Assembly: GCA_947044365.1 (NCBI GenBank)
Contig: OX345636.1
Location: 1,783,501-1,847,500, forward strand
Length of the DNA: 64,000 nt
Reading direction: 5' to 3'
Source: Petrosia ficiformis
Lineage: Eukaryota > Porifera > Demospongiae > Haplosclerida > Petrosiidae
The notes under the pieces were generated by a model. That model saw only the letters and a program-made list of their open reading frames with translations, did not search any database and had not been told where the DNA came from. Shown piece after piece: positions 33,242 through 46,783 of the stretch; the stretch's first letter is position 1; each line of letters begins with the position of its first letter. The position numbers and the translations under genes were made by a program.

Positions 33242-34460
33242 ATGTACCTGGAGACTCAACTAAATTGTATAAATGTTACTCAGACCACACAATTTTCTTT
33301 GATTTACAAATAAATACCTTTTTGTAGAGTACATATACATGTACATTGGAGTCTAATAATATTAAAGTTACCATCACCATTTGTGTAAGGGATACATGTG
33401 TGTTTGTGTGTGTCTATCTCTCTCTCCCTCTGCATGTATGCACATGTATCATATATGTATGGGCTGTGTAGACTATAGACAAAAGATGAAACTACGTACT
33501 TTTGTGTGTACTTTAATATCGTTCTGTTCCATAAATATTATACATGAATTTTTTTTGGGAAATGATACATTTTGTTTTTCCACTTTAATATCATTAACAA
33601 AGGGGCTGAAACTACATGTACTTTCTTCCTGATAGTCTCCAACTCAATCTATAAAAATTTAGGATATACGTATGTTATTATAACCTTTTTCTAGTGAAAC
33701 AAATTATTAGCTCACACTTTACATGTACATGAGCAGAAGTGAACTATTTTTACTACATGTATGATCCCAAACATGTCGTGTAATAATGTTCTGACCCACA
33801 ATGTCGATCAACCAAGGTGGTAATATGCCTAGGCACTTAGAACTTTCAAAAGCAATGGGCATGACACTACATCCCACAGGCAAGTATAAACCTGCATACT
33901 ACAGCATGGATAGCACAGGGTCATACTCCCTCAGGAAAATTAAAAATAATTCCTGGAATTATGGGTTTTGGTTTGAAATAATTTCTGAAAGCCCTACATG
34001 ACCTTTTTGAATTACTCCATTTATCCTTTTTATTATTCATAGCTTTTGGTTTTCCATGCTCTTTCATTTTTAAAATGTATTTAGTAAAACAATAATGATC
34101 ACTTTTAGTTATGTTGTATGTACATGTACATATGTATGTGTGTAGTGTACGTATGTATATAGTACTGCATCGAATTCATGGACACATTGTTCCTAATTCT
34201 ATAGGTATGCTAACCTCCCTAGACTCTCAACCATCACTTCCCCTTTGACCTGGTTAGTCACACACACCTACTAATATAATACTTGCTATATGCACTAGTC
34301 TACATATAATCCCATTATTTTATTAGATAATACATTCACTATAATGAAAATGATGGACAGTATGAAGATATTGATGTGTTAAATAGTATCATCATGATAT
34401 TCTAACTCTTATATACATGTAACATAAGTTTCCTATAGTGACTATTGCATACATTGTTCT
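33242..34460. other. Mostly non-coding; one 66-codon frame
   Basis: A frame at 33801-34001 opens MSINQGGNMPRHLELSKAMG without known resemblance and without clear splice partners. The rest is AT-rich with ACATGTACATG strings and a short (TC) tract near 33415. Confidence 0.35.
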
Positions 34461-34472
34461 CTGATTTTGTAG

Positions 34473-34549
34473 GTATGAGACCACCTCCATCTCATTCAAT
34501 GGAGCCGCCTGGTTCTGTATCTATCAGACCAGACATGAGTAATCCGGTC
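34473..34549 (+). CDS. Possible proline-rich exon
   Basis: Between an acceptor TTTGTAG and a donor GTCAGT the frame reads GMRPPPSHSMEPPGSVSIRP then DMSNP. The Met/Pro/Ser bias is typical of disordered regions in nuclear proteins. Neither neighbouring exons nor a family can be named; it could belong with the exons at 32393-32706. Confidence 0.3.
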
Positions 34550-37500
34550 AGTCCAACTTATTTGATAGTTAAAAATGCACACATGTGTATGTATGTGTAT
34601 GTACATTACATATCCACATTAGTGCTGTTTTAGTCTACTATAACTAAAACTAAAATCCCCTGTTAGTTAACTAAACTACATGTATAACTAAATTACATGT
34701 CTAACTGCAATAACTATAATGAAAATTGACCAATATTGGGAAGTTTTAGTTAACTATATTCTAACATGAAATATCCCTAGCAACCAAATATAAGCCTTTA
34801 TATAACTAGGTGATTATATGATTATATTCTAACATGAAATGTCCCTTGCAACCACATATAAGCCTCTAAATATATCACTATATTCTAATATGAAATGTCC
34901 TTAGCAACCACATATAAGCCTTTAATTGTATCACTATATTCTAACATGAAATGTCCATAGCAACCACATACATATGTATAAGCTTCTAAATATATTACTA
35001 TATTCTAACATGAAATGTCCCTAGCAACCACATATAAGCCTCTATATAACTATGTGATTATATCACTATATTCTAACATGAAATGTCACTAGCAACGACA
35101 TATAAGCCTCTATATAACTAGGTGATTATATCACTATATTCTACAATGAAATGTCCCTAGCAACCACATATAAGCCTTTATATAACTACGTAATTATATC
35201 ACTATATTCTAACTTGAAATGTCCCTAGCAACCACATATACATGTGTAAGCCTCTATATAACTACGTAATTACATGTATATCATTATATTCTAACATGAA
35301 ATGTCCCTAGCAACCACATATAAGCCTTTATATAACTACGTAATTATATCATTATATTCTAACATGAAATGTCCCTAGCAACCACATATAAGCCTCTATT
35401 CAACTACGTAATTATATCACTATATTCTAACATGAAATGTCCCTAGCAACCACATATACATGTGTAAGCCTCTATATAACTACGTAATTACATGTATATC
35501 ATTATATTCTAACATGAAATGTCCCTAGCAACCACATATAAGCCTTTATATAACTACGTAATTATATCATTATATTCTAACATGAAATGTTCCTAGCAAC
35601 CACATACATGTATAAAGCTCTATATAACTACGTAATTATATCACTATATTCTAACATGAAATTTCCCTAGCAACCACATATACATGTGTAAGCCTCTATA
35701 TAACTACGTAATTATATCATTATATTCTAACATGAAATGTCCCTAGCAACCACATACATGTATAAGCCTTTATATAACTACGTAATTATATCACTATATT
35801 CTCACTTGAAATGTCCCTAGCAACCACATATTCATGTGTAAGCCTCTATATAACTACGTAATTATATCATTATATTCTAACATGAAATGTCCCTAGCAAC
35901 CACATACATGTATAAGCCTTTATATAACTACGTAATTATATCACTATATACTAACATGAAATGTCCCTAGCAACCACATATAAGCCTTTATATAACGAGG
36001 TAATTACATCACTATATTCTATAATTAAATGTCCCTAGCAACCACATATACATGTGTAAGCCTCTATATAACTACGTAATTATATCATTATATTCTACAA
36101 TGAACTGTCCATACCAACCGCATATAAGCCTCTAAGTATATCTCTATATTCTAACATGAAATGTCCCTAGCAACCACAGATAAGCCTCTATATAACTACG
36201 TAATTATATCGCTATAATCTAACCTGAGATGTCACTAGCAACCACCTATAAGCCTCTATACAACTACGTACGTAATTATATCATTATATTCCACCATGAA
36301 CTGTCCCTCGCAACCATATATAAGCCTCTAAGTATATCACTATGTTGTAACATGAAATGTCCCTAGCAACCACATATAAGCCTTTATATAACTACATAAT
36401 TACATGTATATCATTACATACTACAATGAGATGTCCCTAGCAACCACATATAAGCCTCTATATAACTATGTGATTATATCACTTTATTCTAACATGAAAT
36501 GTCCCTAGCAACCACATATAAGCCTCTACATGTATATGACTAGGTAATTATATCACTATATTCTAAATCTCTAGCAACCATATATAAGGCTCTATATAAC
36601 TACGTAATTATATCATTATATTCTACCATGAAATGTCCCTAGCAACCACATATAAGCCTCTAATAATATCATTATATTCTAACATGAAATGTCCCTAGCA
36701 ACCACATATAAGCCTCTATATATCTTTGTAGTTATATCATTATATTCTACAATGAAATGTCCCTAGCAAGCTCATATAAGCTTCTAAATATATTAGTGTA
36801 TTCTAACATGAAATGTCCCTAGCAACCACATATAAGCCCCTAAGTATATCTCTATATTCTAACATGAAATGTCCCTAGCAACCACATATAAGCCTCTACA
36901 TGTATATGACTAGGTAATTATATCACTATATTCTAAATCTCTAGCAACCATATATAAGGCTCTATATAACTACGTAATTATATCATTATATTCTAACATG
37001 AAATGTCCCTAGCAACCACATATAAGCCTCTATTTAACTAGGTAATTATATTACTATATTCTAAAATGAAATGTCCCTAGCAACCACATATAAGCCTCTA
37101 TATAACTATGTAACTACGTATATGTATATCATTATATTCTACCATGAAATGTCCCCTGCAACCACATATAAGCCTCTAAGTATATCACTATATTCTAACA
37201 TGAAACGTCCCTAGCAGCCACATATAAGCCTCTATATATCTTTGTAGTTATATCTTTATATTCTACAATGAAATGTCCCTAGCAAACTCATATAAGCCTC
37301 TATATAACTACATAATTATATCATTATATTCTACATTGAAATGTCCCTAGCAACCACAGATAAGCCTCTATTCAACTACATACATGTAATTATATCATTA
37401 TATTCTAACATGAAATGTCCCTAGCAACCACAGATAAGCCTCTATTCAACTACATACATGTAATTATATCATTATATTCTAACATGAAATGTCCCTAGCA

Positions 37501-39236
37501 ACCACATACATGTATAAAGCTCTATATAACTACGTAATTATATCACTATATTCTAACATGAAATGTCCCTAGCAACCACATATAAGCCTCTATATAACTA
37601 CGTAATTATATCATTATATTCTAACATGAAATGTCCCTAGCAACCACATATAAGCCTCTATATAACTACGTAATTATATCATTATATTCTATCGTGAAAT
37701 GTCCCTATCAACCACATATAAGCCTCTATATAACTCGGTAATTATATCACTATATTCTAACATAAAATGTCCCTAGCAACCACATACATGTATAAAGCTC
37801 TATATAACTACGTAATTATATCATTATATTCTAACATGAAATGTCCCTAGCAACTACATGTAAGCCTCTGTATAACTACGTAATTATATCATTATATTCT
37901 AACATGAAATGTCCCTAGCAACCACATATAAGCCTCTATATAACTACATGTGTACGTAATTATATCATTATATTCTATCGTGAAATGTCCCTAGCAACCA
38001 CATATAAGCCTCTATATAACTCGGTAATTATATCATTATATTCTAACATGAAATGTCCCTAGCAACTACATGTAAGCCTCTGTATAACTCGGTAATTATA
38101 TCACTATATTCTAACATAAAATGTCCCTAGCAACCACATACATGTATAAAGCTCTATATAACTACGTAATTATATCACTATATTCTAACATGAAATGTCC
38201 CTAGCAACCACATATAAGCCTCTATATAACTACATGTGTACGTAATTATATCATTATATTCTAACATGAAATGTCCCTAGCAACCACATATAAGCCTCTA
38301 TATAACTACGTAATTATATCATTATATTCTAACATGAAATGTCCCTAGCAACCACATATAAGCCTCTATATAACTACGTAATTATATCATTATATTCTAT
38401 CGTGAAATGTCCCTAGCAACCACATATAAGCCTCTATATAACTAGGTGATTATATCACTATATTCTAACATGAAATGTCCCTAGCAACCACATATAAGCC
38501 TCTATTTAACTAGGTAATTATATCACTATATTCTAAAATGAAATGTCCCTAGCAACCACATATAAGCCTCTATATAACTATGTAACTACGTACATGTATA
38601 TCATTATATTCTACCATGAAATGTCCCCAGCAACCACATATAAGCCTCTAAGTATATCACTATATTCTAACATGAAATGTCCCTAGCAGCCACATATAAG
38701 CCTCTATATATCTTTGTAGTTATATCTTTATATTCTACAATGAAATGTCCCTAGCAAACTCATATAAGCCTCTATATAACTACGTAATTATATCATTATA
38801 TTCTACATTGAAATGTCCCTAGCAACCACAGATAAGCCTCTATTCAACTACATACATGTAATTATATCATTATATTCTAACATGAAATGTCCCTAGCAAC
38901 CACATACATGTATAAAGCTCTATATAACTACGTAATTATATCACTATATTCTAACATGAAATGTCCCTAGCAACCACATACAGTATGTCTCAATAAAAAG
39001 TTAACGTTGCGTTGTACAAAACGAAGCGTACAACGATGTGAAGTACGGTGTTTTTCAGGCTCAAAACGCGTACTGCAGGGTTTCCAATTACTCGTTTTGG
39101 AAAACGATGGATCGTTTATACGGTAGGATGTCACGTGCACGTTGACATGGACTCCACGTACAACCAATCGTAGTATTGTCGTCGTAAGGTTGGTTTGGTC
39201 GTTTTTTCTCCCGTTGGAACGTCGTTGTGGAGTACA

Positions 39237-39628
39237 ATGTCTTTGAGAACAGCACTTCAAGTGTCAGGTAAGATGTTAAAATGTTACTATTGTGATTTTA
39301 ATCAATCATTCTTTAATAGCTGTATCATGTTTTTAATATATATATATATTGGCCAGATGAAGATGCCCTATCTAGCAATGTTGTTTCTCCTAAAGAAAGT
39401 TTGGTGAAAGGACAGTGGTGTAAGATAAAGGAAAGGAAGATGTATGATGGGAAGATTGTGGTCTGTAGTCAAAGAGAAAATAATCTACTGAGCAGACTTG
39501 TTGTATCCACTGACTTAGAAAATTACCTGAGTTGTATCATTGGAATTACAAAGTTATCATTGGAATTATTAAAAAAATCACTTAATTTGAAAATCATTAA
39601 ATTAAAGTTGTTGGTAATAAAATGTTAA
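39237..39628 (+). CDS. Spliced 100-residue ORF inside the mariner element
   Basis: Exon 1 (39237-39267) opens MSLRTALQVS and meets donor GTAAGA. Exon 2 (39357-39628) follows acceptor GGCCAG and continues in frame: DEDALSSNVVSPKESLVKGQ, then WCKIKERKMYDGKIVVCSQ and LLSRLVVSTDLENYLS, with a Leu/Lys-rich tail to the stop at 39626. The start lies about 250 bp inside the left terminus, and the strand is opposite to the transposase relic. Intact coding through a canonical intron suggests a captured host segment or an accessory gene. No family is recognised. Confidence 0.55.
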
Positions 39629-40225
39629 ATGTGATGGAAGTTTGGTAATCATGTTCAATACTAAATGTTTGGTAACCATGGAAATAAAATTTCAATAATA
39701 ACTAATTGAAATAACATTATAAATGTTTGGTAACCATGGATATATAATCACTAACAGTAGCAAGAAACTACATACAACTGAAAGTATTGTATTATTATCA
39801 TCATTTGAACTATAGATGTCTCAAGTAAGTCCTGCATAAAAAAATGTGCAAGATAATATTCATGATTAGTGAAATCTTTTGTGTATTTGGTAGCTTTTAA
39901 AAAAGCTGAACAGAGTGACTTAGCTTTGACAAAAGCTCTTTTTTTGTGAAGTAAGGAGGACCAACATTATGTTATAATATTTTTATATAACAAATGTTTT
40001 ATTATGGCCCATATGTCAAGACAGTAGGTGCTGTCATCTCATGCACAATGTAGACAGAGTGGTCTATATTTTTTAAAAATATAGACCTCTATATACAATT
40101 AGGAGCTTTTTGGTCAACTTCATTATGGGCTATATATGTTATATAATATATAGACCTCACCACATGAAAGGGATAATGTCACCATCATACTGATACATAT
40201 ATTATATATATATATATATATAAAT

Positions 40226-40462
40226 TTAAACAATATACCTTGGTTTAGGACGTGGAGTCTCTAATTTTTTCCTGCAACAAAATCGTCGATGGGCTTCTAG
40301 TTGAACTGTACACTCGTCGGTAAATACAACGTTGTAAAATTCGTCATCCTTGTACTGCACAGCCCATTCGTATCTCTTCAGCTTGTTTACATCACGAATA
40401 AGCTGGCAGTAAGCGCTTCCTCTGAAAGTCCAGCCAAGAAAACTTCTACATCGAATCAACAA
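40226..40462 (-). pseudogene. Tc1/mariner transposase fragment
   Basis: Minus-strand frame reads LGWTFRGSAYCQLIRDVNKL, then YNVVFTDECTVQLEAHRRFC and CRKKLETPRPKPR. This matches the central part of Tc1-like DDE transposases, where FTDE holds the second catalytic Asp. The helix-turn-helix N-terminus and the last catalytic block are missing, so it is a relic. It lies next to the right inverted repeat. Confidence 0.85.
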
Positions 40463-42420
40463 GTAATAAATAACCTGAATGAAGCTGTCTCACGTGACCA
40501 AAACAATTGTAGCTACGGACGCACATAGCAACGGCGTAGTAACGACGTAGCAACGGAAAAACAACGATGGTGCCTTACGGTAACACAACGATTGACTGCG
40601 TATCGTAGAACGATCCGTTTTGTACAACGGAACGTTAACTTTTTATTGAGACGTGCTGTATAAGCCTCTATATAACTACGTAATTATATCATTATATTCT
40701 AACATGAAATGTCCCTAGCAACCACATATAAGCCTCTATATAACTACGTAATTATATCATTATATTCTAACATGAAATGTCCCTAGCAACCTCATATAAG
40801 CCTCTATATAACTACGTAATTATGTCATTATATTCTAACATGAAATGTCCCTAGCAACCACATATAAGCCTCTATATAACTACGTAATTATATCATTATA
40901 TTCTAACATGAAATGTCCCTAGCAACTACATGTAAGCCTCTGTATAACTCGGTAATTATATCACTATATTCTAACATAAAATGTCCCTAGCAACCACATA
41001 CATGTATAAAGCTCTATATAACTACGTAATTATATCACTATATTCTAACATGAAATGTCCCTAGCAACCACATATAAGCCTCTATATAACTACTTAATTA
41101 TATCATTATATTCTAACATGAAATGTCCCTAGCAACCACATATAAGCCTCTATATAACTACGTAATTATGTCATTATATTCTACAATGAAATGTCCCTAG
41201 CAACCACAGATAAGCCTCTATTCAACTACGTACATGTAATTATATCATTATATTCTAACATGAAATGTCCCTAGCAACCACATACATGTATAAAGCTCTA
41301 TATAACTACGTAATTATATCACTATATTCTAACATGAAATGTCCCTATCAACCACATATAAGCCTCTATATAACTACGTAATTATATCATTATAATTATT
41401 CTAACATGAAATGTCCCTAGCAACCACATATAAGCCTCTGAATATATCATTATATTCTAACATGAAATTTCCCTAGCAACATGTTTAAGCCTCTATATAA
41501 CTACGTAATCATATCATTATATTCTACAATGAAATGTCCCTAGCAACCATATATAAGCCTCTAAATCTATCTCTATATTCTAATATGACATGTCCCTACC
41601 AACCATATATAAGCCTCTATATGACTATGATATTATATCACTATATTCTAACTTGAAATGTCCCTAGCAACCACATATAAGCCTCTATATAACTACGTAA
41701 TTATATCATTATATTCTACCATGAACTATCCCTAGCAACCACATACATATATAAGCCTCTATATAACTGTGTAATTGTATTCTACAATGAAATGTCCCTA
41801 GCAACCACATATAAGCCTCTATATAAGTAGGTGATTATATCACTATATTCTACAATGAAATGTCCCTAGCAACCACATATAAGCCTCAATATAAGTAGGT
41901 GATTATATCACTATATTCTACAATGAAATGTCCCTAGCAACCACATATAAACCTCTATAATTATAACTAGGTAATTATATTGTAACATGAAATGTCGCTA
42001 GCAACCACATATCATGTAAGCCTCTATATAACTACATAATTATATTCTAACATGAAATGTCGCTAGCAACCTCATATAAGCCTCTATATAACTACGTAAT
42101 TATATTCTAACATGAAATGTCCCTAGCAACCACATATAAGCCTCTAAATAACTAGGTAATTATATCACTATATTCTAACATGAAATGTCCCTAGCAACCA
42201 CATATAAGCCTCTATACAACTACGTAATTATATCGTTATAGTCTAACATGAAATGTCCCTAGCAACCACATATAAGCCTCTATACAACTACGTAATTATA
42301 TCGTTATAGTCTAATATGAAATGTCCCTAGCAACCACATATAGGCCTCTATATGACTAGGTGATTATATCACTATATTCTAACATGAAATGTCCCTATCA
42401 ACCACATATAAGCCTCTATA

Positions 42421-42845
42421 TGTGACCGAATTTGCGAAAATCAGGCTTAAGGGATAAAATTTCAAAATTGATTTTTTGTATTACCTGAATAGAGTATTCA
42501 ATTAGCTCCAGAATGATATATGATACATCCCAATCACGCAAAAGACAAAGCTACAGCAGGGGATTAAACTGTTGTAGTCACAAATCCTTCATTTTGAGAA
42601 AAATGCAATTAAATCAATTAAATAATCATTAAACATAATGACTAAAAACTTTTTTAGGAGTGGCTAGCGAAGCACAGTGATGTCTCCGAACTTCTCTGAA
42701 GGTATGAGTGAATAGGTAAGATGTTAATGAAGTTTTTTATGTAGTAAAACAGTAATCACCCGAGTAAGCCATAACTGTCTATTTTCACTCGTATCTCAAA
42801 ATTAATAATTATCCCATAAGCCTGATTTTCGCAAATTCGGTCACA
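42421..42845. mobile_element. TGTGACC-ended MITE closing the satellite
   Basis: Inverted ends of about 37 bp (TGTGACCGAATTTGCGAAAA then TCAGGCTTA) are nearly perfect and are bordered by TATA. The flanking text restores the satellite phrase CTCTATATAAGTAGG, so it inserted into the last satellite unit with a TA-containing duplication. The 425-bp interior has no transposase. Relatives with TGTGACC/TGTGGC ends are at 55826-56855 and 57900-58601. Confidence 0.9.
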
Positions 42846-45101
42846 TATAAGTAGGTGTATAACTGCTTTCATAATGTCCTGTTGTGAATTAATAATAGAC
42901 TTACACACATGTAAATCATTTCAATAATTTGTTGGATATTCAGAACTGGATACACTTCTGTTAATTAAGAACTATTCTCTAAGGTTAGCTTTATAAGACT
43001 TGAGGACAGAGTGGGTGGTATGATAGGAAAAAGCGCTTGTTGAACATACCCACCAACAGTCCTTATGTATACATGTATGTATACTGTAAGACTACTGTGT
43101 GACATCTCTTCTTGCTCTGTTAAGGATGGACGAAACTACCTCCACAATATTATTCTATATTTAAGAATGTTGTGAAAAACTAGAACCCAAGTATTGTCTT
43201 GTGATGAGTGTATATATGATGTGATGAGGATAAACAAAGACTCAATAGTGTCCATCCTTGGCATGTTGTATATACTTACTCAACACCTCATATACATGTG
43301 TATCAATGTGCAATGTGTGAATGTGATGTTCACTGACATGCAAGTAGTATGTAGTACCTGTGCAAATTGGAATAAAATACAATAAATGCTTTATATTTTA
43401 TAAAACATATCCTATATATAGTTCATGTAGAGGCATTATATAAATTAATGTCATTGTATTGGTTACAATCTGCCATTTATTGTCAGTTATCTACAATTTA
43501 TTTGGTTGATATGACAATATGAAAATGGTCAATACTCGTACGTTCACACACACTCAATAAACAAGTCTAGAATATTAATCTTAGTGTATAGCGGATAAAT
43601 TATAAACCATAAACAGTGTTAGTTGCTGCATTTGTGTACTTTTGGGTGTTCAATTACACATGAAGGAGAAGCTGTTTACTACAAGTACCAGTGATAGAAG
43701 TTCAGAGTAAATTTGTGTAGAAAAATTTAAATTTTATATACAGTATGTTCAAATCAATACTGTACAATCAAATAAAGACATACTTGCCCGTATCATTTAC
43801 TTCTTTTCTTTGCATGTATCTACACATGCGGTGGATGTGGCCACGTATATAGACCCTCTAACAGTGTTTGTATGTAGATTGCACATGCAAGTGTAATGGT
43901 AATCGATGACTATGTACATGTATTGTATGCTATGAACTTTTGATCATTATTTTCATGTACATATATAACTCATTTTAAATTATGCAAATAGTATATAATT
44001 TTTTAGAAATATTATTTTAAGAAGAATATAATTAACATGATGATAATGTCTGCTACTAAACATACTTAATATAATACTTAACATGTTTTGTTATACTTTC
44101 ACACTATGAAATATTCACTTTATATTATTAGTATAGTTTCTATTGCTTGTTTGTATTTATATATATTTACAAGAGATAACATGTCCTGTTCAGTAGAAAT
44201 CATATATCCATATAACCTGTTACATGAGAATTTATTAACTGTATACATAATAGTTTAGGTGTGGTTAGTATTACATGTTTGCAGTTGGGTGGTCTTAATG
44301 ATATTCATAATAGACAAAGAGATATTGTGTCTAGCCATCATCCAATTGCATTTTCACAGTTTTTACTAATTGGTATAGTACTATGGTTTCTACTTGACAA
44401 GAGTGATATGAAATGTGATTTAATTGCATACTTTTGTGTTACCATGGTATAAAATACACATAGCCCTGTTTGGAGACAGTTATGGGTACATAACACCATT
44501 GAGATAAATGTCTTGGGCTATGCTCTCAACTAATTATCTTGTGGGTGTTATAACCTCATAACTGCCTCCAACCAGGTCTATACAATATACTCAATACCTA
44601 CTAATGCTACAAGTGGTAATCTAGTATTATAACATGTACTATGCTGTCTACACATTACTACTAGTACAACATACATGTACTAGCAATACTACATGTACAT
44701 GTACATGTACATAATTATGTAACTGGTATAATATAATATGTTAAGAGGAAATGTGTGTATAGTGAGGTCAAAGGTAACTAACATTTATCATATATGAGTT
44801 GAGACACTATTCTATTGTAATCATCCATGTAATAATAGAACATGTACATGTACACTTCAACATATATATGACACTTCTACATGTACACAGCTTGTATATT
44901 ACTAAGTATAGGGTAATCCCAATGCTTTTCCTTCATTGCAATTATAATCTCACGTGTTCAATTTCTGCACATGCGCAAACATTAAACGAATATCCGGATA
45001 CTAAAAATACACGCGAATACCCAAACAACGAGTAAATATCAGAACAAAGCGAATATTTTTTGCAGCCCTAATCTACATAAATACATATATAACATGTATA
45101 C
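42846..45101. other. AT-rich DNA, no gene recognised
   Basis: Short frames only (for example 43194-43385 and 44261-44452), without family resemblance. ATGTACATGTACATG strings recur near 44680-44860. A stretch at 44985-45060 ends GCGAATATTTTTTGCAGCCC, which looks like a decayed hAT terminus. Confidence 0.45.
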
Positions 45102-45492
45102 TAGGGTTGGGATGAGGGTTGTAAAACTACATTTTAAGCTTCGTCAGTGCAAAAGGATGAATATTTGAACATTAAGTTGTGTAATGATGTTGTTACATTG
45201 ATTGGCTATAGGATGCTTCCAATACTGCTTTATAACAAGTACTGCTCTTGTTCCTGTCACTGTTTCTACTTGTATTTAGCATCACTGGACTCAGAAATGA
45301 GACAGAAGCAGCCAGCAACACAGTATCAACTTTTCTGGAACACACCCACATTATTAACAATGCATTTAGATTGCAGAAGTGCAAATGTGCAAACATTAAA
45401 CATACCAACAAAACTTTGAAGGGACAATTTTAGCTTCAAATCTGCACCAAACAAATGAATGTTCAAACATTCGAACCTTTTTCTAAGCCCTG
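45102..45492. mobile_element. Possible decayed hAT-type element
   Basis: TAGGGTTGGGATGAGGGTTG at the left and ...TTCTAAGCCCTGA at the right are weakly inverted. Similar heptamers flank it (TGTATAC and TATATAC). Short frames inside show no transposase similarity. Confidence 0.3.
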
Positions 45493-46783
45493 ATATATAC
45501 TATATGGGAACAGTGTGAGTAGAAACATGTACATGTATAATATATGTACAAATAATACATATAAATTGTATATGTATATGTACTTACTTACATTTCTTCA
45601 CAACCAAACACTGAAATATTAAGTGAACGTCAAAACATTCTTGACTTTATCTTCTTCTTTTGTGTCTTTAATAACTTCAAACTGACTACAATCTGGAATG
45701 TATATTTACAAAACAATGTATATTATGTTACAACAACCAAATAGCAAGAACAGAACAACATACTAATTAAATAAAAAGTACTATTAGATTCCACAACTGA
45801 TGAAGTTTTCGTAGGCATCCATAGTGCTATGCAACCTACTGTCATGTACATTTAACAATGCCCTTTATAATACATGTACATGTGCTATATTGAACTACAT
45901 ATATGTACAAATAGACATATATACCTACATAGTAGTCATGAATTCATACCACATGAAGAAAGCAAGATACCTCCCAACCAAACAACCTGCTTACTACATA
46001 TATAAGTGAAATCCTCACAAATGCAATTAATTTTGAGTAAAAATTGACAAATAAATTACTGAGTGACAGTTTCACCGGAGATGGAAAAGGTCCTTGTACA
46101 GTATAGTATTACTCATCAACAAGTATAGAGTATTGATGTACCAAAAAGATATTTCACCAATACTCCAATAAATAATTTAGACATGTACCAATAACTGTTA
46201 CCAATCTGATATTACATATACTTACTCATTCTTTCTTTGTAATTATTAACACAATTAATGATGTAATAACCACAGAAACTTCCTTGTCAGTACAGGTACT
46301 ACCCTATTTGTAAAATCATTTGAGAAAAAAACCAATATTGATACAGAAATAATGGCTGATAATTAATTACCAATCTAATTATTAGTGCATAACTAGTGTA
46401 AAGACAGCTTAAACAAACATAAACAAATACATACATCTATTAAACACATTATCCAGTGTTTACCTGGTGTGATACCAGCTTGAATATTTTTGCTTTTGAA
46501 CCAAAGGAGGAGATTAGGAGAAAATCAGATAACAGAAAAGCCTAAACTCCATGATCTGTTTAAGTTTTCAATATCTCATAAGAGATCTCAACATCTACAA
46601 ATTCCTTGATCTGACTTCTTCATCTGTGTCTGCATGAATCCAAACTGTTTTATTAAATCATATATATTGAATCAGCTGTCAGGTAAGTAGCTTTAATATA
46701 ACAGGAATTTCCATTTTAATGCTGACATTTTCGTGATATCCAGTCTCAGGAAAGAGCATTCGAAGCATGCCATCATCAGCTAA

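Larger units (their letters stand above)
38981..40658. mobile_element. Tc1/mariner-type element inserted in the satellite
   Basis: Inverted ends CAGTATGTCTCAATAAAAAG and, mirrored, CAGCACGTCTCAATAAAAAG extend through TTAACGTTSCGTTGTACAAA. TA borders both ends (38979-38980, 40659-40660), and removing the element plus one TA restores the normal satellite phrase ACCACATATAAGCC. It contains a minus-strand mariner transposase fragment (40226-40462), a plus-strand spliced ORF (39237-39628) and a stretch at about 40010-40200 related to the palindrome block of the giant transposon. Confidence 0.95.
34755..42420. repeat. 68-bp satellite array
   Basis: The consensus unit is CCTCTATATAACTACGTAAT, TATATCATTATATTCTAACA, TGAAATGTCCCTAGCAACCA and CATATAAG. 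About 85-90 units are present, split by a mariner-type element at 38981-40658. Variants carry inserted TACATG or ATACATGTGT and lose the ACTACGTAAT part. Blocks of several units recur with the same variant order (for example 36530-37020 and 37360-38000 against 38150-38980), showing higher-order duplication. All long frames here are artefacts. Confidence 0.95.

Noticed and set aside
38967..39260. 97-codon minus-strand frame at the left end of the mariner element
   Set aside because: It reads through the inverted repeat and has no similarity to transposases; composition is Arg/Thr/Ser-rich noise.
34755..42420. Centromere
   Set aside because: A 68-bp satellite of under 6 kb with interspersed transposons is too small to support a centromere call from sequence alone.
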